A stretch of DNA of 64,000 bases from Robertkochia flava (GCF_020166515.1 NZ_JAINZT010000002.1:620001-684000), one strand, 5' to 3'. Counted from the first letter of the stretch, positions 54,586-62,630 are shown. Numbers and translations are program-made. Notes: generated by a model from the letters alone, not told the origin.

Positions 54586-54746
54586 GTATTTGCTTTTTAA
54601 TGGGAAGAATAAACGCAGTCCTCCGAAATGCAGGGCAAAGATAGTGAGACATTTAAAGCGACAGGCAGTAGGAGGTCTTTTTTGATACAGAATGCTCTAT
54701 ATTCAAGAGATCTGCGATTTATATTGAATAAAAACCAAGCGCTCTA

Positions 54747-54815
54747 CGTCATCTGAAAAGAAGAAAGCCAGGACATTCGTCCTGGCTTTGTGTTCATCTC
54801 GGCTCGAGGTGACCC
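54747..54815. repeat. Direct repeat left of the GH13 gene, copy A
   Basis: It shares TCTGAAAA, a terminator hairpin built on AAGCCAGGACA, then CATCT and CTCGAGGTG with copy B at 57372-57438, in the same order and spacing. The two copies flank the GH13 gene and 600 bp of non-coding DNA. Confidence 0.75.
54764..54789 (-). terminator. Terminator hairpin after the GH13 gene
   Basis: AAAGCCAGGAC and GTCCTGGCTTT arms around ATTC. It is symmetric and lies about 190 bp past the GH13 stop. Confidence 0.7.
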
Positions 54816-54875
54816 GGAAGCGTCGGGGAAACCCACACTCCCGAAAGTACTGGATTTTGAATCCGGTGCTACAGA
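54803..54875 (-). pseudogene. Remnant of the 3' half of a tRNA-Leu(CAA) gene
   Basis: On the minus strand the sequence has an anticodon arm CCGGA-TTCAAAA-TCCAG (one mismatch), followed by a Leu-type long variable arm (CTTTCGGGAG) and GTGTGGGTT of the T-arm. The other half of the T-arm is replaced by about 18 unrelated bases before CACCTCGAG. No 5' acceptor or D-arm is seen. It is not a functional tRNA. Confidence 0.6.
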
Positions 54876-54979
54876 GGTCTTCTGCCGGGGTTTACCATTA
54901 CTTATGATCTTTATGTGTTATCAGCCAATGCCGTATTTCATCCTTTTTCTAAAAGGATGAAGAACACAGTGTATCCGTT

Positions 54980-56755
54980 TTATGGTAAACGATAAATGGC
55001 AATTCCAAATCCACCCAAGGTCAAATTCTTACCGTCTGATTGTGCTCTTCGGGCATACAGCGTTTCGGAAGGTAAATTCAGGCGCTGCGCATCGATCAAT
55101 GCTTCCTTTTCTGAAAAATTTAATAAAATGAGCAACTTTTCTTCCGGAGATTGACGATGGTAGGCAAGAATATTATCAGGCAATGCGTCTTCCGTGATCA
55201 ATTCCAGGTCTCCGGTCTGCAGGGCCGGATGGGAGTTACGCAGGTGAATGATGTCACGGTAAAGATGTAACAGCGAGCTCCTGTCGGCCTCCGATTTCGC
55301 TACATTGATCTCTTTGTAGTGTTTTTCTACCGGTAACCAGGTATCTGGCCCTGTGGTAAAGCCGGCATTTGCCTCACTGTTCCACTGCATGGGTGTGCGG
55401 CAATTATCGCGGTTGAATATGGGGGAGTTTTCACGAATCAACTCAGGTAGATCCACCCAGTAGCTTGCCAGAGGGTCCTGTGCCTCTTCGAATGGTATAT
55501 CACCGGAATGCATGCCGATCTCTTCTCCCATATAGGTAAAGGGTACGCCACGTGCAGTGTATTGAAAGGTAGCCAACACTTCATGTTTTTCGGGGTCATT
55601 ATTCACTCTTGAAAGTATCCGGGGTTGGTCGTGGTTACCGAAAACATAGGTTGGTGCCAGGGGTTTCGGATAGGCTGCTTCGAACTCACTCAATTTACTT
55701 CGAAAGAAATCGGCTGAAAACTCGAATTCTTCCACGATATCAAACAGAAAAACCAGGTTTAACCCATCATGTGACTCCATGCCCAGCAATTCCCGCATGT
55801 GGTGATGTGATCCAAAAACTTCGCCCACCATAAACTTCTCTTCCTGGTAATCTTCCAGTACTTTACGAAGCTCTTTGGCATAGGCGATCACTTCGGGTTG
55901 GTGAAAATTGTAGAGATGATTTCTGAAGAGCCATTTGCGATTGTCAAAATCGGGTAGGTAGCGAAAAGTAAACGGATTATCCCGTAATTGCTCGTCTTCA
56001 AAAATGAAGTTAAAAATATCCAGCCGGAATCCATCTACCCCACGATCCAGCCAAAAGCGCGCCATATCAAAAACAGCCGCTTTTACCTCCGGATTGCGCA
56101 TGTTAAGATCGGGCTGAAAGGGTAAAAAAGCTGCATAGTACCATTGATCGCGGGCTTCATTATATTTCCAGGCGCTTTCCTGTCCGACTATATTTTTCCA
56201 GTTGTTAGGGGGAGCGTCCTTTTTTCCATCCCGCCATACATACCAATCACTTTTCGGATTGTCACGTGAGCTTTTTGATTCCAGAAACCACTCATGCTGA
56301 TCAGAGGTATGGTTAAGAACCATGTCAAAAACAATCCTCATGTCACGACGGTGAACCTCTGCAATAAGACTGTCTGCCAGTTCGAGATCGCCGTATTCCG
56401 GGTCTATTTCACGAAAGTTCGCGATATCATAACCGTGATCCTCCTGCGGACTCTGAAAAAAGGGTGAGATCCAGATGGTTTCAAACCCGATGGAATCTAT
56501 GTAGTCGAGTTTTTGAATGATACCAGCCAGGTCACCGATACCATCGCCATCAGAATCATAATAGGAGCGGGGGTAGATCTGGTATACTGTTGTGGATTTC
56601 CACCAATCGTCTGAACTATCGTATTTGGGTTGAACGTCAGAAGGTAGTTCTGTGATGACAGTCATTGGGTCGTCACTTTTGAGATTGTACCATGTGAACC
56701 AGCTTATAAAAACTAAAATGATAACCACCAGGCTAAGAAGAAGTTTCTTGATCAT
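54980..56755 (-). CDS. GH13 alpha-glucosidase/alpha-amylase, membrane-anchored
   Basis: A 591-residue enzyme with an N-terminal signal anchor (KLLLSLVVIILVFISWFTW). The GH13 barrel is complete: STTVYQIYPRSYYDSDGDGIGDLAGI, region I DMVLNHTS, region II GFRLDIFNF with the nucleophile Asp, region III VGEVFG with the acid/base Glu, and region IV VFGNHDQPR. The pattern fits oligo-1,6- or alpha-1,4-glucosidases. It probably acts on maltodextrins in the periplasm. It is flanked by direct repeats and has no SusCD neighbours. Confidence 0.94.
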   Translation of the reverse strand: MIKKLLLSLVVIILVFISWFTWYNLKSDDPMTVITELPSDVQPKYDSSDDWWKSTTVYQIYPRSYYDSDGDGIGDLAGIIQKLDYIDSIGFETIWISPFFQSPQEDHGYDIANFREIDPEYGDLELADSLIAEVHRRDMRIVFDMVLNHTSDQHEWFLESKSSRDNPKSDWYVWRDGKKDAPPNNWKNIVGQESAWKYNEARDQWYYAAFLPFQPDLNMRNPEVKAAVFDMARFWLDRGVDGFRLDIFNFIFEDEQLRDNPFTFRYLPDFDNRKWLFRNHLYNFHQPEVIAYAKELRKVLEDYQEEKFMVGEVFGSHHHMRELLGMESHDGLNLVFLFDIVEEFEFSADFFRSKLSEFEAAYPKPLAPTYVFGNHDQPRILSRVNNDPEKHEVLATFQYTARGVPFTYMGEEIGMHSGDIPFEEAQDPLASYWVDLPELIRENSPIFNRDNCRTPMQWNSEANAGFTTGPDTWLPVEKHYKEINVAKSEADRSSLLHLYRDIIHLRNSHPALQTGDLELITEDALPDNILAYHRQSPEEKLLILLNFSEKEALIDAQRLNLPSETLYARRAQSDGKNLTLGGFGIAIYRLP

Positions 56756-56861
56756 TTTTCTTACTTTATAGCGTATAAAATACAGCTTTTAATTTTAAAA
56801 CTTGATTCGGTTCTCCGGGTACTCCGGGTACCGGTGAAGCCATTCCTGTTTTACCCAATAA

Positions 56862-56884
56862 AAAACCAGCTGAACGCTGGTTTT
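56862..56884. terminator. Orphan terminator hairpin upstream of the GH13 gene
   Basis: AAAACCAGC and GCTGGTTTT arms around TGAAC with T and A runs. It does not follow any gene in the window, so it may be a relic of a lost gene. Confidence 0.7.
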
Positions 56885-56889
56885 AAAAG

Positions 56890-57000
56890 TGTCGAAGGTG
56901 GGAGTTAGCTCGCTTTGTTAGTAAATATGCCTAATGCGTTGAAAAATGGAACAGGGGCCTTATTATTTTAGGAAATGCCAGCGCGCCTTCTGGCTCCATC
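56890..57000. repeat. Degenerate intergenic repeat, copy 2
   Basis: It matches 49642-49745 in the start GGGAGTTAGCTCGC, the block GAAAAATGGAA and a final CTGGC(T/C)CC. A third, very short trace GGTGGGAGTTAGCTCC lies at 57256-57271. Confidence 0.6.
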
Positions 57001-57049
57001 GCTAAAAAGGTCCACGGGATCTTTTTTTTTCGCTCGGCCCTCCGGGAAC

Positions 57050-57100
57050 GTCATGTTGAGCATAAAAAGCCAAGCCCTTTCGGGTCTTGCTTTTTTCCTG
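57050..57100. repeat. 50-bp hairpin repeat, copy 1
   Basis: GTCATGTTGAGCATAAAAAG followed by a terminator-like hairpin (GCCC, TTTC, GGGTCTTGC and six T). It is nearly identical to 57294-57343. Confidence 0.85.
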
Positions 57101-57293
57101 AAATGTTAGTTGATGAACGTTCTCCTTCCCCTCTCAAGGGGAAGGTGTCAGTGCTGAAAGCACTGACGGAAGGGGTATTCGAAGTTAGCTGGCTGACTAA
57201 AAGAAAGCAAGCCTATGGGGATCACTTTATAACCTCATAACCTCGTAACTGCATGGTGGGAGTTAGCTCCCTCCGGTCGCTGGATTCCCATAA

Positions 57294-57343
57294 CGTCATG
57301 TTGAGCATAAAAAGCCGAGCCCCTTCGGGTCTTGCTTTTTTGT
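57294..57343. repeat. 50-bp hairpin repeat, copy 2
   Basis: The same unit as 57050-57100 with two substitutions, 244 bp to the right and in the same orientation. Confidence 0.85.
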
Positions 57344-57371
57344 TTCCATCCGCCCTTACAAAAACGAGTTT

Positions 57372-57438
57372 TTGACGGCCGTCTGAAAACAAAAAAGCCA
57401 GGACAATTGTCCTGGCTTTTTATGCATCTGTACTCGAG
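57372..57438. repeat. Direct repeat right of the GH13 gene, copy B
   Basis: Second copy of the 54747-54815 repeat. Its central hairpin is a perfect 30-bp palindrome (57392-57421). It ends CTCGAGGTGGGAGT, which is the 3' end expected of the minus-strand tRNA-Leu whose remnant adjoins copy A. Confidence 0.75.
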
Positions 57439-57737
57439 GTGGGAGTGTTTTAATAGTAGATCTCCCCAGTATTTAAAGGCCCTCCGAAAGGTGTGTTTAG
57501 GAGTGCCACCGAATGCGAAACTTTTAACAAAGTTTAACTTCCTGACGCTTGAATCTTGATGTCATTTGTGGGGATTTCTACAGAATACAACTATATACGG
57601 GCTCCCCGCCCTGGGCATGGGGGACCGAGCGTTAATAAAACAGCCAGTGGCTGTTTTTAGCGAAGGGGCCAGCTGGCGCGTCGGCAAATTAAGTCTATCC
57701 TTTTAGGTGATTAAATTCCAATTTTCACACAACTTCC

Positions 57738-57940
57738 AGCCCCTATATCTTCCATAACTAACCTATGTAATGTTTGGGATAAAATTGTGGTAAAAACGCT
57801 ATTTCGCATGTTTAAGATGCAACATGCGATTTCTTCAGTAATGATAGGGGCTAAGGGGAATTATGGATAAAAGCAACGAGCTTCAGCGCGTTGCCCTCTT
57901 GCTATTCCCCTTTCCAATTATGAATAAGTTGGATATTCAA
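57738..57940. other. Cluster of nested inverted repeats left of the cassette array
   Basis: AGCCCCTAT (57738-57746) pairs exactly with ATAGGGGCT (57844-57852). Between them TCGCATGTT and AACATGCGA form a 9-bp hairpin (about 57804-57829). To the right AAGGGGAAT and ATTCCCCTT arms enclose GCAACG...CGTTGC. A direct repeat AATTATGRATAA occurs at about 57859 and 57917. Possible remains of a recombination site or regulatory region. Confidence 0.45.
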
Positions 57941-58149
57941 TGTTTTTGGGTTTTTATATTCATCGACTTTATAAAAGCCAATCAAAACTCAAAATGTTGT
58001 CCACTTCAAAACGTAGGAATTAGATCACGATACAATATGGTTTTCTTTGAACATTAAGATTTATAGGCTATATTCGACAATATTGAAAAATTATGAGTTT
58101 ACCATCTAATAATGGGGTGTATAAGCCATAAATCAATCTATATAAGAGA

Positions 58150-58157
58150 GTTGTGGG
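58150..58157 (+). other. Left boundary of the cassette array (attI-like or deleted site)
   Basis: G at 58150 followed by TTGTGGGTA. The bases from 58151 are complementary to TACCCACAA at the end of the first unit (58679-58687), so this is the crossover point of unit 1. No attC lies to its left; therefore it is either attI or a deletion end. Confidence 0.65.
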
Positions 58158-58171
58158 TAATTTTAGAAAAA

Positions 58172-58663
58172 ATGAAAAACGTAATTCTTCTTCTAATAAC
58201 TTCAATTTCCTTTTTTGGAAACTCCCAAGCTATAGACTTGAATACAATAAAAGTTAATGGGGAAATTAAGGCTATAACAACCTTAAAAGAACTAAAATCC
58301 AAAATTGAAATTGACAGCATAATATCTGTTCCAGAATTGATGGACATGTCTACCGCCGACTCTTTAATTTATATTGGAAATAGTTATTTTGAGTATACAA
58401 CAAAAGACAACAAATGCATTTCAGCATCCATTGATTTTGATGAAAAAATAAACTCACTCATTATTGGGAGGATTAAACTTGATAAAAGTACTTCATACGA
58501 AAGCTTAAAAGACAATTACCCTATAAGTTGCTCTGAATTAAAACCAATGAAAGTTTATAATGATTCAAAAAATTACAATGTATGTAGTATCCCAATAAAA
58601 GACTCGGAAAAGAATCTCCTTTGTTTTTTCAATAAGGAGAAACTTATTAGGATCGAATTATGA
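58172..58663 (+). CDS. Cassette 1: secreted protein of unknown function
   Basis: A 163-residue protein with a signal peptide (MKNVILLLITSISFFGNSQA). The body has short beta-like and charged segments and three cysteines (KCISA, ISCSEL, NVCSI, LLCFF region) but no family I recognise. The frame is open back to 58112, but that lies left of the cassette boundary at 58150/58151, so the ATG at 58172 is correct. Confidence 0.8.
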   Translation: MKNVILLLITSISFFGNSQAIDLNTIKVNGEIKAITTLKELKSKIEIDSIISVPELMDMSTADSLIYIGNSYFEYTTKDNKCISASIDFDEKINSLIIGRIKLDKSTSYESLKDNYPISCSELKPMKVYNDSKNYNVCSIPIKDSEKNLLCFFNKEKLIRIEL

Positions 58664-58681
58664 GAACAAAGCTAAAACTAC

Positions 58682-58817
58682 CCACAACACTGGCTATATC
58701 TCATGGCTAGTTTCGTACTCCAAAAAATAATAAATTCATGAACGCAACCAGGCCTTCCGTCGTTGTCGGATCCAGCATTAAAACCGCCTGCCACGAGCCA
58801 TAGCCTTACCGTTATGT
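58682..58817 (+). other. attC-like site 1 (short family, 136 bp)
   Basis: R'' CCACAAC (58682-58688), 3-nt spacer, L arm GGCTATATCTCATGGC, AT-rich centre, returning arm GCCACGAGCCATAGCC, 5-nt spacer TTACC and core GTTATGT (58811-58817). The 3/5 spacer asymmetry and imperfect L stem fit the unpaired central spacer and extrahelical bases of attC. Confidence 0.85.
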
Positions 58818-59413
58818 CTTATTTTATGGAACAACCTAAAAACAATAAATTCATCCAAAAATTTGAAAGGAAAGAAATTGATGAATTATTGGATTACGTA
58901 GAAAACCCAAATAGATATCAACCAGAAGCTATTGAAGCAGCCAAATGGCTCTTAGAAATAAAAACTGAGGAAGGTGCAAAAATTGAATCTGAAGAGAAAA
59001 AAATTGAACCTAAAATCATTGAGCCTAAACTAATAGAAAAGGCATTTTTCAAGAGCAAGTGGTTATATTATTGCTCCTGTATTTTGTTATTTGTTTATGC
59101 CTCAATACTAATTTTAGCTTCATTCATCTCCCCTTCCGTTTACACATACATTTGGGCTGTGATTTTTTCAGTCAGTTTAATAGTCGTTATTTCAAAACAC
59201 AAAAGCACAGTCATTTACTTAAAAGTCTTATCAGGATTAGCTTTAAGCGCTTTATTGGCTCAATACGTCATATACTTTTCAAACAATTATTATTTCAGCT
59301 TTGCGGAAGAATTAATTACCCTGCTAAAAGAAGATTTCAAAACGATCTTGCTCTCATTGATAATAATATTCTTCAGTGATCAATTTATAGAAAACAGAAT
59401 GGTGAAAAAATAA
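58814..59413 (+). CDS. Cassette 2: membrane protein of unknown function
   Basis: A 199-residue protein. A soluble N-terminal part (about 1-85) includes a Glu/Lys/Ile repeat EEKKIEPKIIEPKLIEK and is followed by four membrane helices (about 90-195). The start ATG at 58814 is inside the core GTTATGT itself; MEQPKNN at 58826 is an alternative. The longer frame to 58763 runs into the attC site and is rejected. Confidence 0.78.
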   Translation: MSYFMEQPKNNKFIQKFERKEIDELLDYVENPNRYQPEAIEAAKWLLEIKTEEGAKIESEEKKIEPKIIEPKLIEKAFFKSKWLYYCSCILLFVYASILILASFISPSVYTYIWAVIFSVSLIVVISKHKSTVIYLKVLSGLALSALLAQYVIYFSNNYYFSFAEELITLLKEDFKTILLSLIIIFFSDQFIENRMVKK

Positions 59414-59419
59414 AACAAG

Positions 59420-59604
59420 ACATAACTTGAGGCTATACCCCAGTGCTAGATCCTACAAGAATTAGACTATTTTCTTTATATTAATCTCCTGAACAAAAAA
59501 GAAAAAATGCACCTCGTCAAGGTTGCTGGTCTCCTCCAACGCCAAAGGCCAAAAGGTCGCCCAGCTGCCCTATACCGCACCGGTGCATAGCCCGACCGTT
59601 ACCT
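59420..59604 (+). other. attC-like site 2 (long family, 185 bp)
   Basis: R'' ACATAAC, 4-nt spacer TTGA, L arm GGCTATACCCCAGTGC, long centre with a GC-rich half (CCAACGCCAAAGGCCAAAAG), returning arm CACCGGTGCATAGCC, spacer CGACC and core GTTACCT. Same end logic as the short family, but the centre is unrelated. Confidence 0.85.
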
Positions 59605-59610
59605 ACAATT

Positions 59611-60099
59611 ATGAGATTTCGTCTTTTAATAATAGTATTACTCCTTTTTGAAGTTTCTAGTGCTCAGGAAAAATCTTCAGAATTAATATTGGGGAATTGG
59701 AAATATATAAAAACAATAGATTTAAGATCAACGAATGAAAAAAGTAAATATGAAGATATTCCTTGGGACCCTATTGAAACTGATGATCGAACTGGATATC
59801 CAATTAGGACCTTCATTGAAAACGGAGAATTTACTAATTACTACACAAATGATCTTACCGAACAGGGTAAATGGGAAATCCAGGATAGCATTTTAATTTT
59901 AACACACAGAATATCTCCTAAAACAGTTCTCTCCAATAAAGAAAGAAGTGAGAAATTTGTTCAAAAAGGAGCAATAACTAAAGGCTCTGATGGATTAATA
60001 TATCAACAGCCTATTGAAATCAAAATCAAACTTTTAACTAAAGAAAAACTTGAATTAGGGAATGAAAAAACATACTCTATTCATGAAAAAATAAAATAA
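59611..60099 (+). CDS. Cassette 3: secreted lipocalin-like protein
   Basis: A 162-residue protein with a signal peptide (about 1-18, ending SSAQ). SELILGNWKYIKTIDL at the start of the mature protein, then ENGEFTNYYTNDLTEQGKWEIQDSILIL, resemble the strand pattern of lipocalin-like (DUF4923/lipocalin_5-type) domains of Bacteroidota. The start is 11 bp after the core. Confidence 0.75.
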   Translation: MRFRLLIIVLLLFEVSSAQEKSSELILGNWKYIKTIDLRSTNEKSKYEDIPWDPIETDDRTGYPIRTFIENGEFTNYYTNDLTEQGKWEIQDSILILTHRISPKTVLSNKERSEKFVQKGAITKGSDGLIYQQPIEIKIKLLTKEKLELGNEKTYSIHEKIK

Positions 60100-60103
60100 C
60101 TGT

Positions 60104-60242
60104 AGGTAACACTGGCTATATCTCATGGCTAGTGTAGTACTTCTAAAAAAGAAAAAATATTCATGAACCCAACCAGGCTATTCGTTTCCATCGGACGCAG
60201 CATACAACCAGTCCGCCACGAGCCATAGCCTTACCGTTATGC
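60104..60242 (+). other. attC-like site 3 (short family, variant b, 139 bp)
   Basis: R'' AGGTAAC, spacer ACT, L arm GGCTATATCTCATGGC, centre AGTGTAGTACTTCTAAAAAAG (first 20 bases shared with site 8), returning arm CCACGAGCCATAGCC, spacer TTACC, core GTTATGC. Confidence 0.85.
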
Positions 60243-60252
60243 AATAGTTTAA

Positions 60253-61119
60253 ATGAGTACACCTAGAAATCATCATTTTGTCTCGCAAATCCATTTGAAG
60301 CAATTTTTCAATGAAAATGAAGGATGTATTTTCGTTTACGACAAAAATTTAGACAATCATTATAAAAAGACAACAACGAAATCACTTTTTAGCGAAAAGG
60401 ACTTAAATACCAGAAATATTGACAATGAAAAAGATTTCAACTCTTTAGAAAGTGATCTAAATAAATATTTTGAGAAGGACTTTCAAGATAATCTAATTGT
60501 ATTAAAACGTTTTATTACAGATTTAAAACTTACGTCAGAGGTAAATAATGCTCTCAATTATTTTTCAAAATATGGCGTAATAGGTGACTTCAGAACACCT
60601 CGGCATAAACAGCTAATGGCTAATGAATTTAAGGAAGCCATGCTTCAAATTTTTGGTAATAACACATCAGAGTTTAAAGAAAAAATCGGGGACATGCTTG
60701 CCTATAAGAAGGGTGGTCAATTCAGTAATTTAATTGATTACTCCGAATTGTCAGATAAAATATTACAGTTAATGGGTAAATTAATTTTTAATGTCGTAAT
60801 TCCTAAAAATCAAAACGATTATTTTGTTTTGCCAGACTGTTCTTCAGTAACAGAAAGAGCTAAAATTAACACCTATTTTAATCCCGATATTAGGGAAATT
60901 GCCTATATCGGTATACCACTAACTAGCAAAATTTATATTCATGTTTTTTCCGAAAAGATTTTTAAAGAGAAAATACATGTGCCCGCAATTACTTTTGCAA
61001 ATTCAAATGAAGTTAGGAGACTTAACATCATTAGCTATAATATTTGCGAGAGTAAAATTGCTTCCAAAAACCAAAATTACCTTGTAAATTTCATTAAGGG
61101 AATAAAAACCATTGCATAA
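60253..61119 (+). CDS. Cassette 4: DUF4238 domain-containing protein
   Basis: A 288-residue cytoplasmic protein. The N-terminus NHHFVSQIHLKQFFNENEGCIFVYDKN with KKTTTKSLFSEKDLNT is the DUF4238 signature; the middle and C-terminus (FRTPRHKQLMANEF, IAYIGIPLTSKIYIHVF) fit the family. DUF4238 proteins are sporadically distributed and unlinked to a known pathway. It is the largest gene of the array. Confidence 0.88.
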   Translation: MSTPRNHHFVSQIHLKQFFNENEGCIFVYDKNLDNHYKKTTTKSLFSEKDLNTRNIDNEKDFNSLESDLNKYFEKDFQDNLIVLKRFITDLKLTSEVNNALNYFSKYGVIGDFRTPRHKQLMANEFKEAMLQIFGNNTSEFKEKIGDMLAYKKGGQFSNLIDYSELSDKILQLMGKLIFNVVIPKNQNDYFVLPDCSSVTERAKINTYFNPDIREIAYIGIPLTSKIYIHVFSEKIFKEKIHVPAITFANSNEVRRLNIISYNICESKIASKNQNYLVNFIKGIKTIA

Positions 61120-61249
61120 CACTGGCTATATCTCATGGCTAGGTTCTTACTCCAAAAAATAATAAATTCATGAACTCAACCAGGCTTTCCATCTCCGTCG
61201 GACACAGCATTAAAACCACCCGCCACGAGCCATAGCCTGACCGTTGTGC
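61114..61249 (+). other. attC-like site 4 (short family, variant a, 136 bp)
   Basis: R'' GCATAAC, spacer ACT, L arm GGCTATATCTCATGGC, centre with CCAAAAAATAATAAATTCAT, returning arm GCCACGAGCCATAGCC, spacer TGACC, core GTTGTGC. The R'' box overlaps the last codons and stop of the cassette 4 gene (stop at 61117-61119). Confidence 0.86.
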
Positions 61250-61254
61250 GTAAT

Positions 61255-61650
61255 ATGAAAAAACTCATGACCTTAAATAAAATCATCCTATTAGGGGTGC
61301 TAATTACAACATTAATCTCCTGTTCAAAGTCTAGTAAAAACAAATCGAGTTTTCTATATGAAAATGGTGAGAGTAGTGTAGAATTAGTAATCTTGAATGG
61401 AAATGATTTCTTGATCTATGACGTTCCGATCCTTGCCGATTTTAAATGGAAAAAGATCGATCCAAAAACGGGTTCAATTTTAGGAACTGGAATAAAAATG
61501 CTCGGAACTGATAATGGAATCACAAAAACAGAAATAACTGTTCCAAGTAACTATTTGGACTCTGATACTCTAAATATAAAACTGCGTTTTGAAATAAATG
61601 GAGAAAAAACTGGAACGGAATTTAATGTTCCTATTAAAAGCGAAAAATAA
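61255..61650 (+). CDS. Cassette 5: lipoprotein of unknown function
   Basis: A 131-residue lipoprotein with lipobox TTLISCSKSS (Cys at about 25). The rest is beta-rich and may be a small immunoglobulin-like fold (VELVILNGNDFLIYDVPI, FKWKKIDPKTGSI). A GTG inside the core at 61246 would add three residues; ATG 61255 is preferred. Confidence 0.78.
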   Translation: MKKLMTLNKIILLGVLITTLISCSKSSKNKSSFLYENGESSVELVILNGNDFLIYDVPILADFKWKKIDPKTGSILGTGIKMLGTDNGITKTEITVPSNYLDSDTLNIKLRFEINGEKTGTEFNVPIKSEK

Positions 61651-61658
61651 CATACTAC

Positions 61659-61842
61659 GCACAACATCGGCTATACCCCAGCGCTAGACCCTACAAGAAT
61701 TAGACTATTTTCTGTATCTTAATCTCCAGAACCAAAAAAGAAAGAATACACCTCGTCCAGGCTGCTGGTCTCCGCCAACGCCAAAGGCCAAAAGGTCGCC
61801 CAGCAACCCAGACCGCGCCGGTGCATAGCCCGACCGTTGTAA
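61659..61842 (+). other. attC-like site 5 (long family, 184 bp)
   Basis: R'' GCACAAC, spacer ATC, L arm GGCTATACCCCAGCGC, long centre like sites 2 and 7, returning arm GCGCCGGTGCATAGCC, spacer CGACC, core GTTGTAA. Confidence 0.86.
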
Positions 61843-61873
61843 GTAATTTTAAGAAATCAAAAAACAATGAAAA

Positions 61874-62146
61874 ATGGCTGATGGAAGTTTAGCTCAATTT
61901 AAAGCCACCTTAGCCAGGAAAATGGCTAGAAAGGAAAAAGCCCAAGGTAAGTTCGATCGTAAAAAGATGGGCTTTAAAAATTCAGGCGAAAAAGAAGAGT
62001 TTGATTTCCCAAAACTTTCTGAATCTGAATTAGAAAAAGTCAAAAGTGAAATAAGAGAAAAATTCAAGGTAGAAAGGAGAAATAATCTGATTTTACTAGG
62101 ATTAATCGTCATAATAGCAATCGGCATTTTACTCTATATTATTTAA
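61874..62146 (+). CDS. Cassette 6: small single-span membrane protein
   Basis: A 90-residue protein: a basic N-terminal half (KATLARKMARKEKAQGKFDRKKMGF), an acidic patch, and one C-terminal membrane helix (LILLGLIVIIAIGILLYII) ending the protein, so it is probably tail-anchored with the N-terminus in the cytoplasm. No family recognised. Confidence 0.75.
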   Translation: MADGSLAQFKATLARKMARKEKAQGKFDRKKMGFKNSGEKEEFDFPKLSESELEKVKSEIREKFKVERRNNLILLGLIVIIAIGILLYII

Positions 62147-62152
62147 AACTAC

Positions 62153-62288
62153 TTACAACATTGGCTATAGCTCATGGCTAGGCTCCTACTCCAAAAAATA
62201 ATAAATTCATGAACCCAACCAGGCTTTCCATCGCTGTCGGAAACAGCTTTAAAACCGCCCGCCACGAGCCATAGCCTGACCGTTGTGT
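62153..62288 (+). other. attC-like site 6 (short family, variant a, 136 bp)
   Basis: R'' TTACAAC, spacer ATT, L arm GGCTATAGCTCATGGC, the same AT-rich centre as sites 1 and 4, returning arm GCCACGAGCCATAGCC, spacer TGACC, core GTTGTGT. Its L arms pair better than those of the other short sites. Confidence 0.86.
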
Positions 62289-62291
62289 GTA

Positions 62292-62630
62292 ATGTCAATA
62301 ACAATGATAGATCCTAAGAAACTTCTAAAAGAATTAAAAGCAATAAAAGTAAGCCTCCAAATTTATACAGTTCTTTCTCTCGGTTATTTAGTTTTGATAA
62401 TTTTTTATAGCCCTTTTATTCTACTTTTTACAATTTCTATAGTAAGAATGATTCACTTAATCTACATCGGATTCATTCTTTGGTACATTTGGAGTAGATA
62501 CCCTATTGAAAAGAAGGAAAAATGGGATAATACTTGGAAGATCATATTTCTTGGTATAATTGGGCTTTGGCTATGGTTTCCTAATAATGAGGAAAAACAA
62601 AAATTAATCAAAACACTACACACAACATGA
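62292..62630 (+). CDS. Cassette 7: small membrane protein
   Basis: A 112-residue protein with two or three membrane helices (LQIYTVLSLGYLVLIIFYSPFILLF, MIHLIYIGFILWYIWSRYP, IIFLGIIGLWLWF). ATG 62304 is an alternative start. The stop TGA (62628-62630) lies beyond the R'' box, so the last codons are part of the recombination site. No family recognised. Confidence 0.75.
   Translation: MSITMIDPKKLLKELKAIKVSLQIYTVLSLGYLVLIIFYSPFILLFTISIVRMIHLIYIGFILWYIWSRYPIEKKEKWDNTWKIIFLGIIGLWLWFPNNEEKQKLIKTLHTT

Larger units (their letters stand above)
54586..54979. other. 394-bp intergenic region with repeat copy and tRNA remnant
   Basis: No ORF is supported. It contains a terminator hairpin (54764-54789), one copy of a direct repeat (54747-54815) and a broken tRNA-Leu 3' half (54803-54875), each listed separately. 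Confidence 0.6.
56756..58150. other. 1.4-kb non-coding stretch rich in decayed repeats
   Basis: No ORF here has recognisable features. From left to right it holds an orphan terminator (56862-56884), repeat copy 2 (56890-57000), a copy of the 44.1-kb terminator module (57002-57060), two 50-bp hairpin repeats (57050-57100 and 57294-57343), direct-repeat copy B (57372-57438), a hairpin at 57637-57658, and a cluster of inverted repeats at 57738-57940 just before the cassette array. Confidence 0.7.

Noticed and set aside
54803-54875. Functional tRNA-Leu gene
   Set aside because: The anticodon arm has a mismatch, the T-arm is interrupted and the 5' half is missing, so only a remnant is called.
57332-57559. 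75-codon ORF over the repeat region
   Set aside because: It reads through a terminator palindrome and the direct-repeat copy B; no conserved features.
57863-58057. 64-codon ORF left of the cassette array
   Set aside because: It overlaps the inverted-repeat cluster and has no recognisable domain, and its composition is like non-coding DNA.
58040-58150. Degenerate attC site left of cassette 1 (GGCTATA at 58066, AAGCCATAA at 58123)
   Set aside because: There is no R'' box ending in AAC before GGCTAT, and the distance from GCCATA to the GTT boundary is about 19 nt instead of the usual 8, so the resemblance is too weak.
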